This document shows, piece after piece, positions 5,260 through 10,506 of a stretch of DNA of 10,506 nucleotides (positions within the stretch are counted from its first letter, which is position 1; each line of letters opens with the position of its first letter). The notes under the pieces were generated by a model. It saw nothing but the letters and a program-made list of their open reading frames with translations, ran no database searches and had not been told where the DNA came from. The DNA is from Dysgonamonadaceae bacterium. GTDB lineage: Bacteria > Bacteroidota > Bacteroidia > Bacteroidales > Azobacteroidaceae. The stretch is taken from the NCBI GenBank assembly GCA_031287395.1, contig JAITTA010000095.1:1-10506 (forward strand). Reading direction: 5' to 3'. Made by a program: the position numbers and the translations under genes.

Positions 5260-5275
5260 TTAATTTTAATTAATC

Positions 5276-5671
5276 ATGACAGATCCTATTGCAGATTATC
5301 TGACGAGACTTAGGAACGCGATCCAGGCTAAGCATAGAGTGGTAGAAGTTCCGGCCTCAAATTTAAAGAAAGAGATCACCAAGATCCTTTTCGACAAAGG
5401 CTACATCTTGAATTACAAGTTTGTAGATGAAGGTCCTCAGGGCTCTATTAAAATTGCCTTGAAGTATGACCCGGTAAACAAGGTGAACGCAATCAAATAT
5501 TTAAAAAGAGTTTCTACTCCTGGGTTGCGTAAATATACCAGTTATAAAGAGATGCCTCGTGTATTGAATGGATTGGGTATTGCCGTACTTTCCACTTCTA
5601 AGGGAGTGATGACAGACAAAGAAGCACGCGATCTGAAGATTGGCGGCGAAGTTTTATGTTTTGTTTATTAA
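5276..5671 (+). CDS. rpsH: Ribosomal protein uS8
   Basis: uS8 is a primary 16S rRNA-binding protein that organises the central domain of the 30S subunit. In E. coli it is also the translational repressor of the spc operon. The 131-residue length is normal. The N-terminus MTDPIADYLTRLRNA is canonical. The segment SKGVMTDKEARDLKIGGEVL at about 108-127 is the S8 signature, with Ser106-Thr107-Ser108 starting the conserved STSKG rRNA-binding loop. RVSTPGLRKY lies at about 78-87. It follows rpsN after a 62-base gap with a GC-rich hairpin and precedes rplF by 17 bases. Whether it autoregulates here is not shown by the sequence. Confidence 0.99.
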   Translation: MTDPIADYLTRLRNAIQAKHRVVEVPASNLKKEITKILFDKGYILNYKFVDEGPQGSIKIALKYDPVNKVNAIKYLKRVSTPGLRKYTSYKEMPRVLNGLGIAVLSTSKGVMTDKEARDLKIGGEVLCFVY

Positions 5672-5674
5672 TTT

Positions 5675-5680
5675 AGGAGG
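5675..5680 (+). promoter_or_regulatory. Strong Shine-Dalgarno sequence for rplF
   Basis: A perfect AGGAGG sits eight bases before the rplF ATG at 5689, just after the rpsH stop. Most genes in this window have A/T-rich leaders with no such motif, as expected for Bacteroidota, where ribosomes largely ignore Shine-Dalgarno sequences. This makes it exceptional. Weaker purine-rich motifs precede only rplE (GGAGG at 4368-4372) and rpmD (AGGAG at 7134-7138). Confidence 0.75.
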
Positions 5681-5688
5681 AAAAAAGT

Positions 5689-6240
5689 ATGTCTAGAATA
5701 GGAAAATTACCCATTAAAATCCCTGCCGGAGTAACATTCACAATGAAAGATAATGTTGTGACGGTGAAAGGTCCGAAAGGTGAGTTATCTCAAGAAATAA
5801 ATCCGGTTATTAAATTGGAGTTAAACGACGGTGTGTTAACTATATCCCGTCCGAACGACGAAAAACAAAACCGCGCTTTACACGGATTGTATCGTGCGTT
5901 GGTTAATAATATGGTGGTCGGAGTATCGGAAGGCTATAAAAAAGAACTTGAATTGGTCGGTGTCGGTTATCGTGTAACAAATACCGGCAATTTGCTGGAG
6001 CTTGCTTTGGGTTATACCCATAACATTTTCATGATGTTACCACCGGAGATTAAAGTTGAAACCAAGAGTGAGAGGAATAAAAACCCATTGATAATCTTGG
6101 AGTCGGCCGACAAACAATTGATCGGACAAATATGCGCAAAAATCCGTTCTTTCCGTAAAGTGGAACCTTACAAAGGAAAAGGTATTCGCTTTGTAGGGGA
6201 AGTAGTACGCAGAAAGTCTGGTAAGTCGGCTAGTAAGTAA
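5689..6240 (+). CDS. rplF: Ribosomal protein uL6
   Basis: uL6 lies at the base of the L7/L12 stalk beside the sarcin-ricin loop and supports the GTPase-associated centre. The 183-residue length is close to the family norm. Two tandem, related domains can be seen: an N-terminal one beginning MSRIGKLPIKIPAGV with VTVKGPKGEL at about 24-33, and a C-terminal one with VGVGYRV at about 90-96. The L6 signature is EPYKGKGIRFVGEVVRRKSG at about 159-178. The start follows a perfect AGGAGG with eight-base spacing, which is rare here. The gene lies 17 bases after rpsH and 21 before rplR. No odd residues are apparent. Confidence 0.99.
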   Translation: MSRIGKLPIKIPAGVTFTMKDNVVTVKGPKGELSQEINPVIKLELNDGVLTISRPNDEKQNRALHGLYRALVNNMVVGVSEGYKKELELVGVGYRVTNTGNLLELALGYTHNIFMMLPPEIKVETKSERNKNPLIILESADKQLIGQICAKIRSFRKVEPYKGKGIRFVGEVVRRKSGKSASK

Positions 6241-6261
6241 TTCTAAAAACTGGAAATTATC

Positions 6262-6606
6262 ATGACAACAAAAGAATTAAGGAGAATTAAGATAAAACAA
6301 CGCGTTCGTAAGATTATCTCCGGAACAACAGAACGTCCGCGTTTGACCGTGTTCAGAAGCAATAAACAAATCTATGCCCAGGTAATTGACGACTTGACAG
6401 GAAAAACTTTGGCAACGGCTTCTTCTATAGGAATCACAGAAAAAGCGCCTAAAAAGGAAATTGCATCCAAAGTAGGAGAGTTGATTGCTCGGAAATCTAA
6501 AGAAGCAGGCATTCAGGCCGTTGTTTTTGATAGAAATGGTTATTTATACCATGGTAGAGTGAAAGAACTGGCAGAAGCTGCTCGTAAAGGTGGACTTAAA
6601 TTTTAA
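6262..6606 (+). CDS. rplR: Ribosomal protein uL18
   Basis: uL18 binds 5S rRNA with L5 and delivers it to the central protuberance of the 50S subunit. The 114-residue length is typical. The Arg/Lys-rich N-terminus (ELRRIKIKQRVRKII) is the flexible 5S rRNA-binding arm. It is followed by the conserved ERPRLTVFRSNKQIYAQVID at about 24-43. The C-terminal signature has FDRNGYLYHGRVKELAEAAR at about 89-108 and ends in GLKF. The leader CTGGAAATTATC has no clear Shine-Dalgarno motif. rpsE begins five bases after the stop. Confidence 0.99.
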   Translation: MTTKELRRIKIKQRVRKIISGTTERPRLTVFRSNKQIYAQVIDDLTGKTLATASSIGITEKAPKKEIASKVGELIARKSKEAGIQAVVFDRNGYLYHGRVKELAEAARKGGLKF

Positions 6607-6611
6607 AAAAA

Positions 6612-7127
6612 ATGGTGATAAATAATAAGGTAAAGTCAACAAACGACTTGGATTTAAAAGACAGATTAGTAGCCATCAATCGTGTAACTAAGGTTACAAA
6701 GGGAGGTCGTACCTTCAGCTTTGCTGCTATTGTGGTTGTTGGAAACGAAGATGGTATCATCGGTTGGGGTTTAGGTAAAGCCGGCGAGGTAACCGCTGCC
6801 ATTGCTAAAGGCGTGGAAGCAGCGAAGAAAAATTTGATTAAAGTTCCTATTTATAAAGGCACTATTCCTCATGAACAAATTGCAAAATTCGGTGGAGCAC
6901 AGGTGTTTATCAAACCTGCAACCCACGGAACCGGGGTGAAAGCCGGAGGTGCGATGCGTGCCGTGTTGGAGAGTGTCGGAGTTACAGACGTTTTGGCAAA
7001 GTCCAAAGGTTCTTCGAATCCTCATAACCTGGTAAAGGCAACTATTGCTGCTCTGGGAGAGTTGAGAGATCCTGCCATGGTTGCCCAAAACAGAGGAGTT
7101 TCAGTCGAGAAAGTATTCAAAGGTTAA
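6612..7127 (+). CDS. rpsE: Ribosomal protein uS5
   Basis: uS5 lies with S4 and S3 near the mRNA entry site and influences decoding accuracy. At 171 residues it matches the family. The N-terminal double-stranded-RNA-binding-like domain contains RVTKVTKGGRTFSF at about 24-37, whose Gly-Gly-Arg lies in the loop where spectinomycin-resistance changes occur in other bacteria; the residues here look wild type. Next comes GNEDGIIGWGLGKAGEV at about 44-60. The C-terminal domain has GGAMRAVLESVGVTDVLAKS at about 112-131, then KGSSNPHNLVKAT. The leader is a run of A with no Shine-Dalgarno sequence. rpmD follows 16 bases after the stop. Confidence 0.99.
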   Translation: MVINNKVKSTNDLDLKDRLVAINRVTKVTKGGRTFSFAAIVVVGNEDGIIGWGLGKAGEVTAAIAKGVEAAKKNLIKVPIYKGTIPHEQIAKFGGAQVFIKPATHGTGVKAGGAMRAVLESVGVTDVLAKSKGSSNPHNLVKATIAALGELRDPAMVAQNRGVSVEKVFKG

Positions 7128-7143
7128 TATAAGAGGAGAATTT

Positions 7144-7320
7144 ATGGCAACAATTAAAATCAAACAAGTAAGAAGTCGTATTAATTGTCCGAAAGATCAG
7201 AAGAGAACTTTGGATGCATTGGGGCTTCGCAAGATAGGACGTGTGGTTGAACATGAAGTCAACCCTGCTATTTTGGGAATGGTGGAAAAGGTTAAACACT
7301 TGATCTCCATAGAGAAGTAA
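7144..7320 (+). CDS. rpmD: Ribosomal protein uL30
   Basis: uL30 is a small 50S protein that contacts 5S and 23S rRNA. The 58-residue product from ATG 7144 begins MATIKIKQVRSRINCPKDQK and contains LDALGLRKIGRVVEHE at about 24-39, the L30 core signature. The reading frame is open further upstream, as far as an ATG at 7081 inside rpsE, but the L30 fold starts at 7144. AGGAG at 7134-7138 lies five bases before this start, supporting the choice. It ends a compact block (rpsH to rpmD), after which a 95-base repeat-filled gap separates it from rplO. Confidence 0.98.
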   Translation: MATIKIKQVRSRINCPKDQKRTLDALGLRKIGRVVEHEVNPAILGMVEKVKHLISIEK

Positions 7321-7325
7321 TTGAA

Positions 7326-7353
7326 AATGAATGATTAAAAATGAAAAATAAAT
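7326..7353 (+). repeat. Degenerate heptamer array, forward orientation (AATGAAA-like)
   Basis: Four units in seven-base register are visible: AATGAAT (7326), GATTAAA (7333), AATGAAA (7340) and AATAAAT (7347). They resemble the array after rpsC but are more diverged. Part of this array, 7334-7345, is one arm of a perfect 12-base inverted repeat. Confidence 0.65.
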
Positions 7354-7384
7354 TGAATGTTTTTAATTCGGATTCATTTTTAAT
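7334..7384 (+). other. 12-base perfect inverted repeat between rpmD and rplO
   Basis: ATTAAAAATGAA at 7334-7345 is the exact reverse complement of TTCATTTTTAAT at 7373-7384. The loop is 27 bases. One further G·T pair (7333 with 7385) extends the stem. All pairs but one are A-T, and no GC clamp or terminal T-run makes it a terminator. It shares its arm sequence type with the element after rpsC. Confidence 0.75.
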
Positions 7385-7412
7385 TTAAAAATTTTAACTT
7401 TTAATTTAAAAA
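7378..7412 (+). repeat. Heptamer array TTTTAA(T/C) / TTAAAAA before rplO
   Basis: Five units are in register: TTTTAAT (7378), TTAAAAA (7385), TTTTAAC (7392), TTTTAAT (7399) and TTAAAAA (7406). The 14-base word TTTTAATTTAAAAA therefore occurs twice, exactly 21 bases apart. The array ends three bases before the rplO ATG, leaving no space for a Shine-Dalgarno sequence. Confidence 0.85.
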
Positions 7413-7415
7413 GAT

Positions 7416-7862
7416 ATGAACTTATCAAATTTAAAACCTGCTGAGGGTTCCATTAAAACCCGGAAGAGAATCGGACGAGGTACGGGTTCCGGTTTGGGAG
7501 GAACTTCAACCAGAGGTCATAAAGGACAGAAATCAAGATCCGGCTATTCCAAAAAGATCGGTTTTGAAGGAGGTCAAATGCCTATCCAAAGACGTTTACC
7601 TAAGTTTGGTTTCAAAAATATCAATCGTGTCGAGTTCAAAGCGATCAATATTGAAACATTACAGCAACTGGCAGAAAAAACGAATGCAACTAAGATTGGC
7701 ATTGACGAATTAGTGAGCGCAGGATTTATTTCTTCAACACAATTGGTGAAAATCCTTGGCAAAGGTAGTATCTCCGCCAAATTGGAAGTTTCGGCTCATG
7801 CCTTCTCCAAATCGGCTGAAGCTGCTATTCAGGCTGCAGGAGGTTCAATTGTAAAACTCTAA
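7416..7862 (+). CDS. rplO: Ribosomal protein uL15
   Basis: uL15 is a late-assembling 50S protein with a long extended N-terminal arm inserted into 23S rRNA and a globular C-terminal domain. The 148-residue length is standard. The N-terminal arm is Gly/Arg/Lys-rich: RIGRGTGSGLGGTSTRGHK at about 18-36, then GFEGGQMPIQRRLPKFGF at about 49-66. The C-terminal domain includes VKILGKGSISAKLEVSAHAF at about 109-128 and ends in GGSIVKL. The ATG comes immediately after a heptamer array. secY starts five bases after the stop, the classic rplO-secY pairing. Confidence 0.99.
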   Translation: MNLSNLKPAEGSIKTRKRIGRGTGSGLGGTSTRGHKGQKSRSGYSKKIGFEGGQMPIQRRLPKFGFKNINRVEFKAINIETLQQLAEKTNATKIGIDELVSAGFISSTQLVKILGKGSISAKLEVSAHAFSKSAEAAIQAAGGSIVKL

Positions 7863-7867
7863 ATAGA

Positions 7868-9211
7868 ATGAGAGCAATTGAAACAATTAAAAATATCTGG
7901 AAAATTGAGGATTTGAAAAAAAGGATCCTCACTACTTTCATCTTGATCGTAGTATATCGTTTTTTGTCGGTCATCACTTTACCGGGAATTGACCCTGCAT
8001 CTCTTACCGCATTGCAAGAGCAAACTGCAAGTGGTTTGATGTCTTTGTTGAACATGTTTTCCGGAGGTGCTTTCTCTAATGCTTCTATTGTTGCATTGGG
8101 AATTATGCCCTACATCTCGGCTTCGATCGTTATTCAGTTGTTGACCATCGCCATTCCTTCCTTCCAGAAGTTACAGAGGGAAGGTGAGAGTGGCCGTCGT
8201 AAAATCAACCAATATACACGTTACCTGACTTTGGCAATTCTTGTTCTGCAAGCTCCGGCTTATCTTTTGAACCTGAATGTGCAGATGCGTTCTACAGGAG
8301 CCATTATGCCTGCCGGATTGTGGTTTACGGCATCGTCTACAATTATCCTGGCTGCCGGGTCCATGTTTGTATTATGGTTGGGTGAAAGAATCACGGATAA
8401 AGGAATCGGAAACGGAATTTCATTTATCATCCTTGTCGGTATTATCGCCCGTCTGCCGAATGCCCTGTTTCAGGAAGTCATATCCCGGATCAGTGAATCT
8501 GCCGGAGGTCTGGTGATGTTCCTGATTGAGATTGTCTTTTTGTTGTTTGTTATTGCAGGTGCTATTTTGCTGGTACAAGGTACCCGGAGAATTCCGGTTC
8601 AATATGCCAAACAAATGGTTGGAAACAAACAGTTCGGAGGAGCTCGCCAGTATATCCCTTTGAAAGTGAATGCCGCGAATGTAATGCCGATTATCTTTGC
8701 CCAGGCAATTATGTTTATTCCCATTACATTGTTAGGCTTCGGTAATGTAAGCCAGGACAGTTTTTGGGTGAGGTTCTTCCAACCGTTGACTGATCATACA
8801 AGTTTTTGGTATTGTTTTGTATTTGCTTTGTTGATTATTATTTTTACTTATTTTTACACTGCAATAACAATCAATCCGAACCAGATGGCGGAAGACCTGA
8901 AACGTAATAACGGTTTTATTCCGGGAATCAAACCCGGTAAAAAAACGGCGGAATATATTGATGAAATCATGTCTAGAATTACATTCCCGGGATCATTTTT
9001 TCTGGCATTGGTGGCCATTTTGCCTGCTTTTGCTCAAATGATCGGTATCAAACAGGAGTTTGCCCAGTTCTTTGGAGGAACATCCCTTTTGATTCTTGTG
9101 GGAGTCGTTCTGGATACATTACAGCAAGTGGAGAGCCATTTGTTGATGCGCCATTATGATGGTTTACTGAAATCGGGTAGAATAAAAGGCAGGCAAGGTT
9201 CTGCTTATTAA
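7868..9211 (+). CDS. secY: Protein translocase channel subunit SecY
   Basis: SecY is the inner-membrane channel through which SecA-driven and co-translational export and membrane insertion take place, working with SecE and SecG. The 447-residue protein shows ten hydrophobic segments, at roughly 20-38, 74-96, 118-137, 153-172, 183-200, 214-237, 270-292, 312-334, 372-392 and 400-417. SecY signature 1 lies around TM2 (GIMPYISASIVIQLL, about 78-92). Signature 2 is WLGERITDKGIGNGISF at about 170-186. The cytosolic C5 loop contains NGFIPGIKPGKKTAEYID at about 348-365. At the position of the E. coli Arg357 that is important for SecA function there is Lys355, a conservative change that I expect to be lineage-normal. 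The gene is intact, with map four bases downstream. Confidence 0.99.
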   Translation: MRAIETIKNIWKIEDLKKRILTTFILIVVYRFLSVITLPGIDPASLTALQEQTASGLMSLLNMFSGGAFSNASIVALGIMPYISASIVIQLLTIAIPSFQKLQREGESGRRKINQYTRYLTLAILVLQAPAYLLNLNVQMRSTGAIMPAGLWFTASSTIILAAGSMFVLWLGERITDKGIGNGISFIILVGIIARLPNALFQEVISRISESAGGLVMFLIEIVFLLFVIAGAILLVQGTRRIPVQYAKQMVGNKQFGGARQYIPLKVNAANVMPIIFAQAIMFIPITLLGFGNVSQDSFWVRFFQPLTDHTSFWYCFVFALLIIIFTYFYTAITINPNQMAEDLKRNNGFIPGIKPGKKTAEYIDEIMSRITFPGSFFLALVAILPAFAQMIGIKQEFAQFFGGTSLLILVGVVLDTLQQVESHLLMRHYDGLLKSGRIKGRQGSAY

Positions 9212-9215
9212 TAAA

Positions 9216-9998
9216 ATGATCTATCTCAAAACCGACGAGGAAATTGAATTGATGCGGGAAGCCAACCTGATGGTTGGGGCGACGCATGCGGAGATTGCAA
9301 AATACATTGCTCCGGGAGTAAAGACCATTCAATTGGATCGGGTTGCAGAACAGTTTATCCGGGACAACGGCGGAATTCCGTTATTTTTAGGATACAATGG
9401 ATTTCCCAATACCCTGTGTATTTCGGTCAATGAACAGGTAGTCCATGGAATCCCTTCGGATTATGAGTTAAAAGACGGAGATATTGTGTCGGTAGATTGC
9501 GGGGTAAAGAAGAACGGATACTGTGGCGATTCGGCTTATACTTTCTGTGTAGGAGATGTGGCTCCTGAAGTGCAACGCTTGTTGAAAGTTACAAAAGAAG
9601 CTTTGTATGAAGGAATCAAGTATGCAACGGAAGGGAAACGGATTGGTGACATCAGCCATGCTGTACAAACTTATTGTGAAAGTAATGGATATGGGGTTGT
9701 CCGGGAATTGGTCGGGCATGGAATCGGAAGAGAAATGCATGAAAGCCCGGAAGTCCCGAATTATGGGAAAAAAGGGTATGGCTCGTTGTTGAAAAATGGG
9801 ATGTGTATTGCGATAGAACCGATGATTAACCTCGGTAAACGAAATGTGGTTTTTGAAAAAGACGGTTGGACTGTTCGCACGGCAGATCGTAAGCCCTCTG
9901 CTCATTTCGAGCATACGGTAGCAATCAGACCGGGTAAAGCCGATGTTCTTTCGTCATTTGAATTGATAGAGCAAGTTTTAAATAATAAGGGAATTTAA
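9216..9998 (+). CDS. map: Type I methionine aminopeptidase
   Basis: Map is a cytosolic dinuclear metallohydrolase that removes the initiator methionine from nascent proteins with small second residues. The 260-residue, pita-bread-fold enzyme has all five metal ligands: Asp94 (VSVDCG), Asp105 (GYCGDSAY), His168 (VGHGIG), Glu201 (AIEPM) and Glu232 (FEHTV). The catalytic histidines His77 (VVHGIP) and His175 (REMHESP) are also present. There is no N-terminal zinc-finger extension, so this is the short type Ia form. It starts four bases after secY and ends 11 bases before infA, a place it holds in many bacteria, often with adk between secY and map; adk is absent here. Substrates would include the ribosomal proteins of this operon with MA- or MS- starts. 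Confidence 0.99.
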   Translation: MIYLKTDEEIELMREANLMVGATHAEIAKYIAPGVKTIQLDRVAEQFIRDNGGIPLFLGYNGFPNTLCISVNEQVVHGIPSDYELKDGDIVSVDCGVKKNGYCGDSAYTFCVGDVAPEVQRLLKVTKEALYEGIKYATEGKRIGDISHAVQTYCESNGYGVVRELVGHGIGREMHESPEVPNYGKKGYGSLLKNGMCIAIEPMINLGKRNVVFEKDGWTVRTADRKPSAHFEHTVAIRPGKADVLSSFELIEQVLNNKGI

Positions 9999-10009
9999 TT
10001 TTTAAATTT

Positions 10010-10228
10010 ATGGCTAAGCAGTCAGCAATTGAACAAGACGGCACTATTGTAGAAGCATTGTCTAATGCCATGTTTAAAGTCGAATTGGAAAACGGACATG
10101 AAATCACTGCTCATATTTCCGGGAAAATGAGGATGCACTATATTAAGATCCTTCCGGGAGATAAAGTAAAAGTGGAAATGTCTCCGTATGATTTGACAAA
10201 GGGCCGTATTTCATTCAGATATAAATAA
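10010..10228 (+). CDS. infA: Translation initiation factor IF-1
   Basis: IF-1 binds the 30S A site during initiation and works with IF-2 and IF-3 to select the initiator tRNA. The 72-residue length is the family norm. It is a single S1-like OB fold: MAKQSAIEQDGTIVEALSNA at the N-terminus, FKVELENGHEITAHISGKMR at about 22-41, and the signature RMHYIKILPGDKVKVEMSPY at about 41-60, ending TKGRISFRYK. The A/T-only leader has no Shine-Dalgarno sequence. It lies 11 bases after map and 17 before rpmJ, an order widely conserved in bacteria. Confidence 0.99.
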   Translation: MAKQSAIEQDGTIVEALSNAMFKVELENGHEITAHISGKMRMHYIKILPGDKVKVEMSPYDLTKGRISFRYK

Positions 10229-10245
10229 ATATAATAAATAAAAAT

Positions 10246-10362
10246 ATGAAAGTAAGAGCTTCATTAAAGAAACGGACTGAAGATTGTAAAATCGTCAGAA
10301 GAAAAGGCCGATTGTACGTGATCAATAAGAAAAATCCAAAGTTTAAACAACGTCAAGGATAA
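10246..10362 (+). CDS. rpmJ: Ribosomal protein bL36, zinc-independent form
   Basis: bL36 is the smallest 50S protein, buried in 23S rRNA near the GTPase-associated region. From ATG 10246 the product has 38 residues, begins MKVRASLKKRTEDCKIVRR and ends NPKFKQRQG, the typical L36 start and end. Zinc-binding L36 uses Cys11, Cys14, Cys27 and a His near 33. Here residue 11 is Thr, 14 is Cys, 27 is Asn and 33 is Phe, so the zinc ribbon is lost and this is a C-minus form. It lies between infA and rpsM as in most bacteria. The gene is short and easily missed, but the identification is secure. Confidence 0.98.
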   Translation: MKVRASLKKRTEDCKIVRRKGRLYVINKKNPKFKQRQG

Positions 10363-10368
10363 TTTTAT

Positions 10369-10376
10369 TATTTTTG
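10369..10376 (+). promoter_or_regulatory. Candidate -7 promoter element upstream of rpsM (alpha operon)
   Basis: TATTTTTG matches the Bacteroidota -7 consensus TAnnTTTG exactly and is followed by CA, a common flank. A start point around 10381-10385 would give rpsM a leader of about 12-16 bases. I see no convincing TTG or TTTG -33 element at the right distance; TTTA at 10342-10345 is the nearest. The same bases belong to the palindrome TTTTTGCAAAAA (10371-10382). The 34-base gap otherwise contains only A/T-rich sequence. Confidence 0.45.
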
Positions 10377-10396
10377 CAAAAAAATTTCATTAAATA

Positions 10397-10506
10397 ATGG
10401 CTATAAGAATAGTTGGTGTAGATTTGCCTCAAAATAAGAGAGGAGAGGTTGCTTTGACTTATATCTTTGGTATTGGTCGCAGCAATGCAAACAAAATATT
10501 AACAGA
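10397..10506 (+). CDS. rpsM: Ribosomal protein uS13, N-terminal part (3' end outside window)
   Basis: uS13 lies in the 30S head, contacts P-site tRNA and bridges to L5. The first 36 codons are visible: MAIRIVGVDLPQNKRGEVAL, then TYIFGIGRSNANKILT. This is the canonical S13 start, with the conserved YIFGIGRSNA of the N-terminal helical domain. The frame continues off the end of the window. It is the usual first gene of the alpha operon (rpsM-rpsK-rpsD-rpoA-rplQ), and a candidate promoter element lies 20 bases upstream. Confidence 0.97.
   Translation, partial: MAIRIVGVDLPQNKRGEVALTYIFGIGRSNANKILT

Noticed and set aside
7081..7143. Upstream extension of rpmD starting inside rpsE
   Set aside because: The frame is open, but the extra 21 residues are not L30-like. 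The ATG at 7144 gives the normal 58-residue protein and has a purine-rich AGGAG five bases before it.
8930..8933. Loss of a key Arg in the SecY C5 loop (Lys355)
   Set aside because: The surrounding GIKPGKKT is well formed and Lys is a conservative change. I believe it is usual in Bacteroidota, so it is not a sign of a defective SecY.
9468..9914. 148-codon open frame on the minus strand opposite map
   Set aside because: It lies wholly inside map, whose five metal ligands and full length are intact. The translation is rich in Phe, Ser and Ile with no recognisable domain, as expected of an antisense shadow.
10371..10382. TTTTTGCAAAAA palindrome as an operator
   Set aside because: A 12-base A/T-rich palindrome is easily explained by the -7 element followed by an A tract. 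Nothing else supports a repressor site.

Overview
The window is a continuous, single-direction stretch of the S10–spc–alpha ribosomal protein supercluster. It holds 23 genes on the + strand, from the 3' end of rplW to the 5' end of rpsM: rplW-rplB-rpsS-rplV-rpsC-rplP-rpmC-rpsQ-rplN-rplX-rplE-rpsN-rpsH-rplF-rplR-rpsE-rpmD-rplO-secY-map-infA-rpmJ-rpsM. No gene is broken or missing, and there are no insertion sequences, tRNAs or CRISPR arrays. No gene-free stretch exceeds 118 bases.

The organism is most likely a member of the Bacteroidota, probably Bacteroidales. The protein sequences resemble Bacteroidales orthologues as I remember them (L22, S17 and S5 especially). The gene order secY-map-infA-rpmJ-rpsM without adk fits. 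Most starts lack a Shine-Dalgarno sequence and are preceded by A/T-rich leaders. Candidate promoter elements match the Bacteroidota -7 consensus TAnnTTTG. Genus cannot be fixed from this evidence.

Layout: positions 1-2600 carry the end of the S10 operon (L23, L2, S19, L22, S3), and 2696-3602 carry L16, L29 and S17. The spc-type block follows: L14, L24, L5, S14, S8, L6, L18, S5, L30, L15 and SecY (3605-9211). Methionine aminopeptidase, IF-1, L36 and the first 36 codons of S13 close the window. Together these genes build the ribosome (peptidyl transferase centre, decoding centre, tRNA contacts, exit tunnel), start translation (IF-1), trim the initiator methionine (Map) and export proteins across the inner membrane (SecY).

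The protein-coding content is ordinary. The unusual part is between the genes. Most gaps are 2-36 bases, but four are 92-118 bases (146-263, 2601-2695, 3971-4062, 7321-7415), and each is built largely from tandem 7-base repeats. The repeat sequence differs from gap to gap while the period stays at seven. A forward-reading array is usually followed, after a short spacer, by an array of inverted orientation, so the transcript could fold into long AU-rich hairpins. These elements split an otherwise tightly packed operon into blocks and are the best candidates here for something not yet described. Other notable points are a perfect AGGAGG before rplF among leaders that mostly lack such a motif, a GC-rich hairpin before rpsH, zinc-ligand-free forms of S14 and L36, and an RG/DRG-rich C-terminal tail on S3.
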